64,000 bases of DNA. Source: Gymnothorax reevesii (Eukaryota > Chordata > Actinopteri > Anguilliformes > Muraenidae). Made by a program: the position numbers and the translations under genes. Position 1 is the stretch's first letter; each line of letters begins with the position of its first letter. The stretch spans positions 42,242,611 through 42,306,610 of the forward strand of contig CM056582.1 of NCBI GenBank assembly GCA_029721435.1. Direction: 5' to 3'. The notes under the pieces were generated by a model. The model saw only the letters and a program-made list of their open reading frames with translations. It did not search any database and was not told where the DNA came from. Of the stretch, positions 44,473 through 54,593 are shown piece by piece.

Positions 44473-46091
44473 AAAGGAAAAGAAAGCCCCTTTTCAGCTC
44501 TTACCCAATAAAAATACACTGCTCTTACTATCCAAATATGTTCTTGGGTATTTTTTGAAAAATGTTTTTAACAAATAAATCATCTTGAGAAGACTAGATT
44601 TATATGTTGTGCATGGTGCACCATGTTTGTTAGAATCAGGGTAGCTTGCTGCATCACCCAGACACCTGAACTCTTGATCGTGTAGAGGTCATAAATTAAA
44701 TAAAACCAGTGGCTAATTGAGAACTGAAAATTTGGTGGGGCACAGGACCCCCCTTTAAAATAGTTATTAGTCCTGATTTGTTCTCAATCATTTTCATAAG
44801 TAACAATAGATTCACTCCAAGAACACTCCACACTATCAGGTATTGCTAGTTCTCCCGGTTGACGACAATCATTTGGACGTGTAATCTTGTGCATTCAAAT
44901 CAGCGTCATTCAAAATTGCATACCTGTCAACTCTCACACATATGGTTTGAGTCTCACGCTTTTAAGTGGCATGTCACGTGTTCATACCATAGTTGGCAAT
45001 CTCACACTTTATGACAAAAGTGATAATTAAAAATGTTATTTCGGAAAACAAAATAATATTTAATTGCCGAGTACCACTTGTTAATCTACCCACGCTGTAC
45101 CGAGAGTAAAATGGGATATTTCATTGGTACGCGGATCAGTTATTATTCAATCAACGCATATTTAAGAGATTACCATGCTGAATTGAAGTTCTTGTGTCTG
45201 GAATTTTTTGTTTTTTTTTCGGTAGATTTCTCCTCCAGTAACACTAAAAAACGATTATGACTCCAGAATTCTCACGCTTCTCTTTGATCAGGGATTGGAA
45301 GCTATGAAGTTGCATAAAGGCATTTCAAATAGTCTTTTATTTCATTTAAACAATTTAAATAATCATGATGGGCAAGTTAAATCACCTGATGTGCGAAAAA
45401 GATCGAGCGGATGTTTCAGAGCAGTTTTTCATTTGCAAAGGATGGGCCTATTTTTGAGCACATTATTTTCCTGTACTGAATTTAGCCCATTATTCCATCG
45501 CATGGGAAGAGAAGCCATGTCCTTCAATTGCCAATGGATTATTACTATAATTGGAATACAAGTCAATAAAGGAAGTTGATTGTGTACTAGCCAGGACTAA
45601 TTGTTGATATAAAGGGATGTTCTCTGGGCACCACTGTCTTATCAAATCAGGCTTCACCAAAGGGAAATCAGTGTAAGTTTACGCCCACGGGTAGGTCCAA
45701 GTTTCACGTTTTGTTGGAGCAACCAACAGCCGCACACAGCGACATTACCACTGATTCTGTCCCTCAGGTTCTCATCATGATTGGTCATACTAGACCTTGA
45801 TCATTTGTCATGAAATGAAGCTGCAGCACTAGTGATAATCAAGACTAATTTGTATACACTTTATAAAGATGGGATGATTTCTTGATGTCGAACATCCGGG
45901 ACATAATATTGAATAGGCTATAATATAAAAATGGTGGCATTCATGAACTTGTGCTAATTAGATGCATTTCAGAGGTTTGAGGTTTGATTACTCTGTACGT
46001 AGAAATCAAAAAAATTTGAAAAAAAGTATTTATGGAACAAGAACATGTAATTTTTGGGGGTAAGAGCTGAAAAAAGGGTTTTCTTTTCCTT
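44473..46091. mobile_element. Nonautonomous TIR element inserted in Tc1 D
   Basis: The ends AAAGGAAAAGAAAGCCCC and, inverted, AAGGAAAAGAAAACCC are inverted repeats that continue through TTTTCAGCTCTTACCC. TA lies on both sides (44471-44472, 46092-46093), suggesting a TA-targeting family. Interior AT-rich with no transposase. Part of the interior (45235-45400) matches 56110-56230. Confidence 0.7.
45235..45400 (+). repeat. Dispersed repeat family Y, copy 1
   Basis: ATTATGACTCCAGAATTCTC onward matches ATTATAACTCGGGAATTCTC at 56112 and following bases for about 120 bp (both with TTTTATTTCATT or TCTTATTTCATT blocks). Confidence 0.65.
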
Positions 46092-46426
46092 TACGTCCAG
46101 TAAGTAGCAAAGTAGGGCCTCCATAGATTGGATGTGTTTTTCCAGCACATCCCACAGATGCTAGATCAGATTTAATTCAACACCTTTAACAATAGAAGCG
46201 CCGATATTTTATCACTACTAGAACCGCCATGAACAGTCGTTAGGACCGCTAGGTTCAAAACATTCTAATCAGTCTCTCTGAGCACCTAATGAAGCAATTA
46301 ATGCATGTTGTATGTCAATGTATGTATATCAAAGGAACGAAACAACACCAGCATTACGTTTTAACAAGTTTAAAAATACATTTATGAATATTTAGGTAAT
46401 AGAATTATATATAATTAACATGAATT

Positions 46427-46597
46427 AAGCTGCTTTGACAGTGGACGCGAACGAATTTTTCGCAAGACAGATTGCATTCAAATTCAATGCAAAGACGCAA
46501 ATATGCGTTTCGCGCGGATTCATGTCCTTGCATTGACATTGAATGTGATCTGTCGTGCGAAAAAATCGCTCGCGTCCAGTGTGAAAAAGGCTTTATT
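46427..46597. repeat. Hairpin MITE family Z, copy 1
   Basis: Arms of about 65 bp pair: GCTTTGACAGTGGACGCGAA at left and the inverted right end TTTTTCACACTGGACGCGAG. Both continue through ATTTTTTCGCA/ACGACAGAT-type sequence. A half copy lies at 52818-52916. Confidence 0.75.
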
Positions 46598-46853
46598 GTA
46601 AACATTCACAACGATATTTTTGGGTAAAGAAATAATTAAACAACTCACTACGACAAAAACAACAATTAAAAACATTTATTTTAATTGATACACATTCGGA
46701 TTCAACATTTATAACAACATAAATAAGATACTCCGTATGGTTATTATGAAATAATTAATCGGAACAATGACACGGAATTACAAAACAATAGGTAGGTGCT
46801 GAACTTTTTTTTCTGATTACCTTATTATTTATTGGCGTGGCGTAGCATTTAGT

Positions 46854-46985
46854 CTACTTGTAATAGTCTGCGCAGGTGACCCCCATTCTCCCGGTGCAAT
46901 TCCCATAGACAGGTCTGAAACATCTGCCGCAGGTGACAAGCGTGTTATTTTGTGAACAGCTCCTGCGGACCTGGCACTGCCGTTT
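46854..46985 (-). pseudogene. piggyBac transposase cysteine-rich domain
   Basis: The last 43 residues of a minus-strand frame read KRQCQVRRSCSQNNTLVTC, then CGRCFRPVYGNCTGRMG and CADYYK. The spacing of cysteines fits the zinc-binding cysteine-rich C-terminus of piggyBac transposases, which contacts the element ends. Some cysteines are changed (for example Arg and Tyr where Cys is usual). No DDD catalytic core is found upstream, so only the tail survives. Confidence 0.75.
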
Positions 46986-47368
46986 TGGTGCCAGTGAATC
47001 CCGCTGCTGCTGGCTCAAACTTTTTGCCAGCGCTGCCCAATAAAAATATGGCTTGCTGGCCTGAAGGCCTTGTGTCCTCCGTCGCAGAAGTGACCAGAAA
47101 CATGTGGCAAAAACTGTTTTGATGGCTGAAAATAATGTGGTGCACTGTACCACTAATAATGTGAAGTACAATGACACTGTAGCTCATTGGTCGTTGGTTG
47201 AACAGAGAGATGGATGAGGGATGGATCATTGTAATATGAGCTAAATATAACCATGGGTTATGAGAGAGATTACAATTTTCATGACTTGTGGATGATGGAC
47301 GCATCGCCAAGGCATAGTTTTGTGCCCATGGCTGAGATCAACCTAGCAAGCCAATAAGAATGTCATAT

Positions 47369-47912
47369 GAATTCGGTGAGCCTCCATCAAAGCTGTCAAA
47401 ATTTATTGCGAGTACAGTGTTCCTCATCTCTTTGCTCAGTGACCTTGAAAACTAGGTCAAGGTCAGTCATCATTGAACTTGAGCAAGGCCTTCATGAGAG
47501 GCATATGTGGTGTGAATTAGGTGATCTTCCATCAAAGCTGTGAAAAGTTATTGCCAGCACAGTGTTCTTCACAGTTTTCAAGGTCACTGAGCAAAAACAT
47601 AGGTCAAGGTCAATCATCATTGAACTTGAGCAAGGCCTTCATGAGAGGCATATGTGGTATGAATTTGGTAATCCTCTGTCAAAGCTGTCAAAAGTTATTG
47701 CGAATACAGTGTTTTACACGTTTTTGCTCAGTGACCTAGAAAACTAGGTCAAGGTCAATCATCATTGAACTTGAGCAAGGCCTTCATGAATTTGGTGATC
47801 CTCCATCAAAGCAGTCAAAAGTTATTGCGAGTACACTGTTCCCGGACGGACGGACGGACGGACGGACAGCATTTCTATGTCCCCCGTTCCGCGGGGCGAC
47901 AATAATTCTAGA
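47369..47912 (-). repeat. 146-bp tandem repeat ending in GGAC repeats and a GC-rich tail
   Basis: Three full units and a partial one begin near 47369, 47514, 47660 and 47786 (GAATTTGGTGATCCTCCATC type), at about 146-bp spacing with a shorter last step. Each contains AGGTCAAGGTCA and CTTGAGCAAGGCCTTCATGA. The array ends in five or six GGAC units (47833-47866) and GTCCCCCGTTCCGCGGGGCG. The tail is homologous in inverse orientation to 28875-28960. Confidence 0.85.
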
Positions 47913-49639
47913 CTGCTCTACTCTACCAACTCTGACAGTGGCATCGGTTAGTTGCTAGTTGCTGTAAAAGATACATTTTTCAAAAAAAAAAAAAAACAGC
48001 CGCAAAACTGTACGGTCAGTGAGACCACTAATGGAAGGAATAGGTTGATTTGGTGATATTTTATGCTCTGTAGGTGTAATCTATATAAAATCAATTGCAC
48101 GTTAAAATGTAGACACTTTTAGGAAAAGTTTATAACCCTCAAGGTTGTATTCTTTTATTTTGAAAAGTTATGTCGCAAACAAATTTCAAAATGGTCAAAA
48201 TGACCGTCGTCGCGGTTCTAGTGTTAACTCTTTTTCATGTTCCTCTCACCGCTCCTGAACAATGCTTTCCGTGTAGCAAGGTGCATTATCCTGCTTAAAG
48301 AGGCCACTGTCACCAGGGAATACTGTTGCCTTGAAGGGGTGTGCTTGGTCCGCAACAACGTTCAGGCCAAAACAAAATATATGTGTGTTTCCGGATTCTC
48401 GACCCTACCTAGGCAAAACACGCCGACCCTAAAACATTTTTAACTCTTTTTAATACAATGAATTTATTACCCACCGACCCTAAATTTGCGAAGTGAAAAA
48501 AATACATTTTGATCGAAGCGATTATGTTGCCCCAATTCCTATGGCCCCTTTTGGCTTTCGTACCCTTTTTCCACATGCCCAGACGTGATTGGCTATCGCT
48601 GGTTACGTGTGTAACTTGGAAAAATTTCTGCCAGCGATAGCGGGACTTCTCATTTATTCGCGTTAGTATTTCTAAAATGTTCACATAGTTACGTTTTTAT
48701 CAGACAATTCAAAGTAGTGAAACATGTGCAATAGTCAGAGAACTGTTTGAAACGTGGCATGAAGGTGGACATCATAGTGCAGCAGAGTTTTGTGCAGTTG
48801 GATCAACATCTCCGCCTGGCAATAACGCTGATTTCTCCCAAAATGGATTCGATGTCGAACCAGAAATCATCTGTGGAGAATTGGCAGCCATGGGTGTGCG
48901 GTCTTCAATTCCGTTGTAAACTGGAAGACAAAACGACTGAAGATGTCAAGGAGAGCCAACATCATGCTCGAGAATCTGCGTTCGACGTCTTAATGGCACA
49001 AACCCAAAAAAGAGAGATGGTCCCACACAAAACATCCAGGTAGGGTAAAAAATAAAACAGCGACTCCTTTACTGGATTGTTAGTCAAATGTCGATTTAAT
49101 GACAGGTTTTATTAACACAAATACATCAGCAGGTAATTTCGCCACCAAGTTTATTTCGCCACATTTAACCAATACAGTCAGCAGACGACCCGGTACCGAC
49201 CCAAATGCCGTCGCAGGATAACTGAAATGAACGGTAAACGAATTTAGACGGCGGGCCGAATGCGATTTAAGTGAACTTGATTGATCTGCATGAAGGGAGT
49301 ACACAATTCTTTGTGTGTGATATCTAGTTATCTTATTAAGTCCAAAACAATTTGTTGGGGGCTAATTTTTGGTCATAGTTTTTCGCAATCTTACATTTAA
49401 ATGAAATGTTTGCTCAGGCATATCTGTGGACACATCTAGCTGTTAAACCAATAAGAATTTGCATACGGGGGTTAAGGACCCCCCAAAATGTAAACAGACG
49501 ATGCGACTGGAATGAATTGGAAGCAATACAATTTTAATAATACTTTCAAGACTATGATCCAATTTGTGTAGTGTTTTCATTTAATTTTACTAAGATAGTT
49601 TAACTCTGGTATGTTATTGACGTTACAGGTGAGCTTGCG

Positions 49640-49710
49640 ACCTATTAAAATAACGTTAGATGGCTAACGTTAACGTGATGTTAACGTTAGTGCTAACGTT
49701 AGTGTTAGGC
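49640..49710. repeat. Cluster of AACGTTAG motifs
   Basis: About seven AACGTTA motifs in 60 bp, some as TTAACGTTAG palindromes. More occur near 52090-52110. Common in fish DNA; significance unknown. Confidence 0.6.
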
Positions 49711-50061
49711 TTAGGAAGTGTACTTCAGAATAAGTCTAAGACAGAAATCCCATGTACAGAATATTTATTGAACACAAGTTACACGATGATCTCCTCCAAA
49801 GATTTCAGCTTCACATTAGTAACATTAGATCTAATGTTATGCGACCTGCTTAATTCCAGGTTTATGATATGCCTCAAAGTCTTAACCGGATTGGAGTGCT
49901 ATATAATTCAAAACAAACCGGTAAGGTGGCAAGCTCTCACATCTTGTCTGAATGTCCCTTCCCCAGCCCGACCTTACAGACCCCAATGTTAAGGGTTAGG
50001 GCAATGTGTCCAACCTGATTCTCGGAGGGAAGCTATAATGCAAGGTGTCTGTCATGGTTAT

Positions 50062-50195
50062 CAGATAGCCTCTATCTTAAAAGTACACACCCCCTACAAT
50101 TGTAAACCAATTGCTCTTAAGGTAGACACTCCCCCCCCCCCCCCCAATAGGACATAACTATCCCAGTATGACACAATCAACACCTAATGAATGAG
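50062..50195 (+). repeat. Direct repeat W, copy 1
   Basis: AGCCTCTATCTTAAAAGTAC onward matches 53235-53355 over about 125 bp. They differ mainly in the length of a C-run (about 16 versus 7). Confidence 0.9.
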
Positions 50196-50405
50196 CCCCC
50201 AACCTTAAGTTCAAAAGGTTACAATAATTTTCCAACGGTCTAGTATTAAATAGGGGGAGGGGGTATTTACAGTGGGAAAGATCATTAAAAGATGGAGTGC
50301 TGCATGCATGTGTGTAATTCCTGTAAAGAGCCCAGAAGAATCATACAATTTTCAGAGACAAGTTGGGTCAAATTTAAAAACTGTTCTCTGCAGTGGGCTA
50401 ATTTA

Positions 50406-51156
50406 CACTGAACAAAAATATAAACGCCCCATGTCAAATTTTTGAGTTTTTATTAAGACTGGAACCGGGATTCGTCTGTGAATAGCACTCTTCTCCACGT
50501 GCCAAGGGCCATCGAACATGTGTGTTTCCCCATGCGAGTCGGTTCCGACCCCAGACAGCGGTGAGATCACAGAGCATGCAAGTTGGCTTCTCGCAGGCGG
50601 TTACAGACTGTCTGTGGTGTGATACGTGTGTTGTGCTGATCTGAGCCGATCCCGCAGGTGGACAAGTTGGATGTAATGATCTTGTAATGGTGTGGTCGAC
50701 GTTGGTTAGGTTGATTTGCAGTACTGCCCGTCTGTCGGGCAGTCTGTCTATCCTCCGATAGTTAACATTCAGCTGCACAGCGACTGCTCTGGTGGACATC
50801 CCTGCATCCAGCATGCCAATGGCACGTTCCCGCATGACCCGAGACATCTGAGGCATGATGACTTTTGACAAAATTTTACATTTTAGGGTGGCCATTTATT
50901 GTCTCCAGTATAAGGAGTGTCTGGGGTACTGCTCATTGTCTGATCACCGTCTGGAAATGCCAGTACTCATGTACTGAGTGAAATCAGTGCATCACTGAGC
51001 AAATGCTCACTGACAGAGAGATGGAATAAAAAATGGTACACTAATCCACAGAAATATCCCTATTGTTCAAGTAATAGTCAGCATATGCTCACTTAGAGTT
51101 GTTAACTCCATGTGGCATCAATATTTGACATGGGGCGCTTATATTTTTGTTCAGTG
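50406..51156 (-). mobile_element. Internally deleted Tc1-like transposon E (751 bp)
   Basis: CACTGAACAAAAATATAAAC at 50406 and its inverse at 51156 are terminal repeats, flanked by TA (50404-50405, 51157-51158). A minus-strand ORF from 50895 starts with MRERAIGMLDAGMSTRAVAV, the helix-turn-helix region of Tc1 transposases, but the catalytic half is mostly gone. It sits inside the Harbinger-like element. Confidence 0.85.
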
Positions 51157-51159
51157 TAG

Positions 51160-51340
51160 ATGGGCCAGAGTGTAATAGCAAACTTTGCTGTTAAAACATT
51201 TAACTTAAAAGAGAACAGCCCAATTCCAGATGTGCCAGCTAATACTGGCTACCACAGAGAATGCTACATGCTATTTGCAAATACAAGGAATATAGAGGCA
51301 GCCCGCAAGAGGATGGAAAAATTAACAAAGACAAAAGGTT
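51160..51340 (+). pseudogene. Cysteine/histidine-rich exon remnant (YHRECY type)
   Basis: The frame gives NLKENSPIPDVPANTGYHRE, then CYMLFANTRNIEAARKRMEK and AKAG-like sequence up to a possible donor (AAAAG|GTTTGT) near 51339. The YHxxCYxxFTxxxxxxxAxxR pattern is known from uncharacterised, repetitive zinc-binding proteins of fish and invertebrates, often multi-copy. Tc1 E inserted immediately before it, so upstream exon sequence is cut off. Function unknown; probably a decayed copy of a mobile or captured gene. Confidence 0.45.
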
Positions 51341-51698
51341 TGTACCAAAGGCACTTTACTTTTATGACAACTGATTACTGTATTTTATTTTACTGGACTG
51401 GCCGCGAAATTTGCCCTGAATTTGTTTTCAGGAGAAACAACATGGGTGTGAGAGGTGTATTAATCCTGTAACATGGACAAAGCATCTTAATCCTGTAACA
51501 TGGGCACAGCATGTATGAGTAAAGGTCAGATCTAGCCTGGAATAGACAGGAGTCAACAGAATGTTGATTTTGTGATGTGTAACTAGTACAGTGCAAAGAT
51601 GTCTAGCTCGATCTTTGAGTTTGCAAGATTACAATAGACCCCTCAGGCTAGGTTAGATTAGATTAGGCCTGCAGAGCCAGCCAGACATTCCTCCACCA

Positions 51699-51860
51699 AT
51701 GATTTATGGATGGAAGATAGAGGGAGACTTCTTTGAGATTGACTGGATTTCACTTCCTCCAGCCCCTGTCGGAATCCTGGAACTTGTGTACTGCCCCTGC
51801 AAAGCAAACAACCTACATTGTACAGACTTGTGTGTGTTTGGACTGTCTGAATACTGTTCA
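51699..51860 (+). pseudogene. Cysteine-rich C-terminal remnant
   Basis: The frame reads IDWISLPPAPVGILELVYCP then CKANNLHCTDLC. In the same kind of multi-copy proteins as the YHRECY segment, a C-terminal APxxxLELVxCxCKxxC...CTxLC block is usual. Here the central cysteines are lost. Lying about 400 bp downstream on the same strand, it may be the end of the same old gene. Inference from pattern only. Confidence 0.4.
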
Positions 51861-52817
51861 GTAATGTTACCGTACTTGTTATTGTGTTACCAGTATAAAT
51901 GTTCTGTACCACTATGATCGTCTCTTTGGTCTCTTGTTCAATGTAAGTGGTATTCCACTACCCACACAACATGTTAATGTAACACCCAACAAGAATGTGA
52001 AACAACTATTATTAGCTTTAGGGTTGTTTGATTTCCACTAACATTTATGTAAGATTACAATCTGAGAAAGACGGTAAGGCAAAACCAGGAGTTAACGTAA
52101 GCTAACGTTACTCTGTAACGCAAGGTAGCCTCTGTAAGCTGGCTATGTAGGCTATGCATTGCATTGATCACACTTTACGTAATCTCTGAGGCCAAAATTG
52201 ACTGCATATAAACTGCTGATGACTCCTAACATCCTATCACATTTTTAAAATGCTGTAAAATTCTGTATGAATTAAGACCTTACCGAGTGCGAACAAAGTC
52301 CATTGTTGTCAATATACCGGGACGACATTTACTTCCTAGTTGGAGGAATGCCATTGGAGGTCATCAAGTCACGTGACGTTGTTACGAGTTTTGATTGGCG
52401 CTGCAGCAAGGACCCGGTTACAGCAGTGCCTGTTTCGTTTCACCATCAAAACATTCGTTTTCATAAAAAGATGACCGAAAAACGGCTCCCAACAAACAGA
52501 AATGTGTCAATATAAAATATATGTAATTCATATTAAAATATCACATCCTCCCTACACCCAGATCAATCATTTCACTAACGAAAGCCTCTAGAGAGCTTCG
52601 GCCCGCCGCCTGATTGGCACGCAACCCATCATGAAATAACACAGTATCAGCACATATCATTGGAAAGCTGAGAGCCTTGGGTATCTAGCTTTTGTTCGCG
52701 AAAACAGTCAAATTATGTCACTGTGTCACGTTTCAACGCACCCTCGAAACTCCCCCTTGAATCGCGTTATCCTACCTTTAAAATTGCATTTGAGATTAGT
52801 AAATTAAATGCGCGCCT

Positions 52818-52916
52818 AAAGCCGCTTTCACACTGGACGCGAAACGATTTTTTTTTGCAGGACAGGTTAGCCTCCGTTCAAAGTCAATGGGAATACGCGA
52901 GTTTCGCCTGCACTTA
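52818..52916. repeat. Hairpin MITE family Z, half copy
   Basis: AGCCGCTTTCACACTGGACG and following CGAAACGATTTTTTTTTGCA match one arm of the MITE at 46427-46597. The second arm is absent. Confidence 0.7.
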
Positions 52917-53234
52917 ACGTTATTATCGTAAACATCACAATGTATAACACTGTCGCATTTTATAGGTTTATGAGGCCGTCATGTATGAGATGAGTTGCTA
53001 GCGTTAGTCGAAACGTACGCATGCTGCTTCACCCTATGAAAGAATTTGTTTGTTCCAGACTGCAGCAGATCAAAATTCTTATTAAACAGAAATACTGAAT
53101 GCAGTTTGCAGAGTGTTTAAATTCCCACAAAATAATTTGTGCAAGGTTTGAGAATGTTTTCTAGAGCCTGAAAAGAAAAGATACTGCATGAAAAACCTGT
53201 CTATTTTACATTTAACAGTGAAAGATACTTTATC

Positions 53235-53355
53235 TAGCCTCTACCTTAAAAGAACACACCCCCTACAATTGTAAACCAATTGCTCTTAAGGTAGACACCC
53301 CCCCCAATAGGACATAACTATCCCAGTATGACACAATCAACACCCAATGAATGAA
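53235..53355 (+). repeat. Direct repeat W, copy 2
   Basis: Near-identical to 50067-50190 in the same orientation and within the same Harbinger-like element. See copy 1. Confidence 0.9.
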
Positions 53356-53574
53356 TAATTATTTAGGTTATTAAAAACACTCCTACAAAAGTATAATTTA
53401 TACACTCAAAATGCTATTCCTACTTGGATGTCGAAAAATAAAATAAATTGTTCACGACCTACCCTATTTTTTCTATAGCAAAATATTTTAAGAAAATAAA
53501 ATAATTTTCCTACCTACCCTACCTATTTTTAATTCCAATGAAAGAGGAAACACACATAGTTTGTTTTGGCCTTA

Positions 53575-54375
53575 GGCAGTTGGTGCACGTCAAAGTAACA
53601 TCCTCGTGAATGCGAAGACCCAAGGTTTCCCAGCAGATCTTTGCCTAAAGCCTCACACTGCCTCCGTTGGCTGAGTTTTTTTCATGACAGTTTCAGGACG
53701 GAGAGGAGGAGGGAGGGACGAGCGAGCTGTCTGTTTTGTTTGATAATACTTCTGAGACATCTACAGAAGTGACGTCACCCAACTGTGCTTTGAGCACCTT
53801 TAACAACGCGCAAAAAACAATTTGACTCATCAGTCTAGGCCACCTTCCTCCATTGCTCCATGGTCTAGTTCTAATGTTCATGTGCCCACTGTAGGCACTT
53901 TTGGAGGTGGACAAGGGTCAGCATGGGCACCCTGACTGGTGTGCGGCTACGCTCTCTTATACACAACAAACTGCAACGTTCTGCCACCTTTCCATCATAG
54001 CCTGTATTACGTTTTTCAGCTATTTGTGCAAGAGTAGCTCTTATGTGGGGTTAGACGAAACGTGCTAGCCTTCGCTCCCCACGTCTAACAGTGAGCCTTA
54101 GGTGTCCATCACCCAATCACCAATTCACTGATGGTTCTCCTTGGGCCACTCTTGTAAGTGCTGACCACAACACAAATCCTGCGTTTATAGCCATCTAGCT
54201 GTCTGCCCCTCGTCAAAGATTCTTTCTCGTGTCCATTTTTCCTGCATCCAACACATCAACTTTGCGAACAGACTAGTCACCTGCAGCCTCATATATTGCA
54301 GCTTTGGCAAGTGTCATTGTAAGGAGATAATGTTGATCACTTCATCTATCAGTGGTGTTAATGTTGTCACTCAAC
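53575..54375 (-). pseudogene. Main remaining piece of Tc1 D transposase
   Basis: The plus-strand text is the complement of a Tc1 transposase gene. Recognisable landmarks include TCCATTGCTCCATGGTC (minus strand: MEQW-type segment before the catalytic TDES) and GCTAGCCTTCGCTCCCCACG (DNA-binding half). About 130 bp near 53690-53815 look foreign or heavily mutated. Multiple stops; no product possible. Confidence 0.75.
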
Positions 54376-54377
54376 AG

Positions 54378-54593
54378 GCCTTGCGCTAGAACAGGGAATT
54401 GGGGGGGCAAAGACACGTTCCTTTATGACAAGAATCAGTCCTGGCAAGTTCTCAATCATTTTCCTTCATTGACGCATTTTCCAATTATCATAATTGGCAT
54501 CTGAAGACACGATTTCTCTCCATATATGATCTAACAGCGATGAAATCATGGTCCCCCCAATGCGCCCCCAATTCCCTGTTCTAGCGCCGGGCC
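54378..54593. mobile_element. MITE abutting Tc1 D (216 bp)
   Basis: Inverted ends: GCGCTAGAACAGGGAATTGG near 54383 and its inverse near 54588, flanked by AGGCC/GGCCT. An internal stretch (CAGTCCTGGCAAGTTCTC) resembles 44755-44790. It replaces or adjoins the last few bases of Tc1 D. Confidence 0.7.

Larger units (their letters stand above)
46190..48223 (-). mobile_element. piggyBac-like element inserted in Tc1 D
   Basis: Flanked by perfect TTAA (46186-46189 and 48224-48227). Termini CAATAGAAGCGCC and, inverted, CACTAGAACCGCG are similar, and a second CTAGAACCGCC copy lies just inside the left end. The right end contains TGGTCAAAATGACC, seen in fish piggyBac ends. A minus-strand transposase C-terminus is present at 46854-46985. 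The element was later invaded by a hairpin MITE (46427-46597) and a 146-bp tandem repeat (47369-47912). Confidence 0.8.
48365..53571. mobile_element. PIF/Harbinger-like element inserted in Tc1 D
   Basis: Ends GGCCAAAACAAAATATATG and, inverted, GGCCAAAACAAACTATGTG form inverted repeats of about 27 bp continuing through TGTGTTTCC. The flanking triplets are TCA (48362-48364) and TTA (53572-53574), consistent with a decayed TTA duplication. Subterminal CTACCTA/CTACCCT motifs occur near both ends. At 5.2 kb it is long enough for an autonomous element, but no Harbinger nuclease or Myb-like gene was recognised. It contains a Tc1 (50406-51156), a duplicated 125-bp segment and cysteine-rich coding remnants. 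Confidence 0.7.
44313..54375 (-). mobile_element. Tc1-like transposon D, split into four pieces by later insertions
   Basis: Four segments read in order as one old Tc1 element: 44313-44470, 46094-46189, 48228-48361 and 53575-54375. The ends pair as inverted repeats (GTTCAGCCACAACATTAAAA at the left; inverted right end GTTGAGTGACAACATTAACA). The last segment carries transposase remnants on the minus strand with many stops. The insertions are a TIR element (44473-46091), a piggyBac (46190-48223) and a PIF/Harbinger-like element (48365-53571). Joining the flanks at each insertion restores continuous Tc1 order. The original was about 1.3 kb. Confidence 0.85.
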
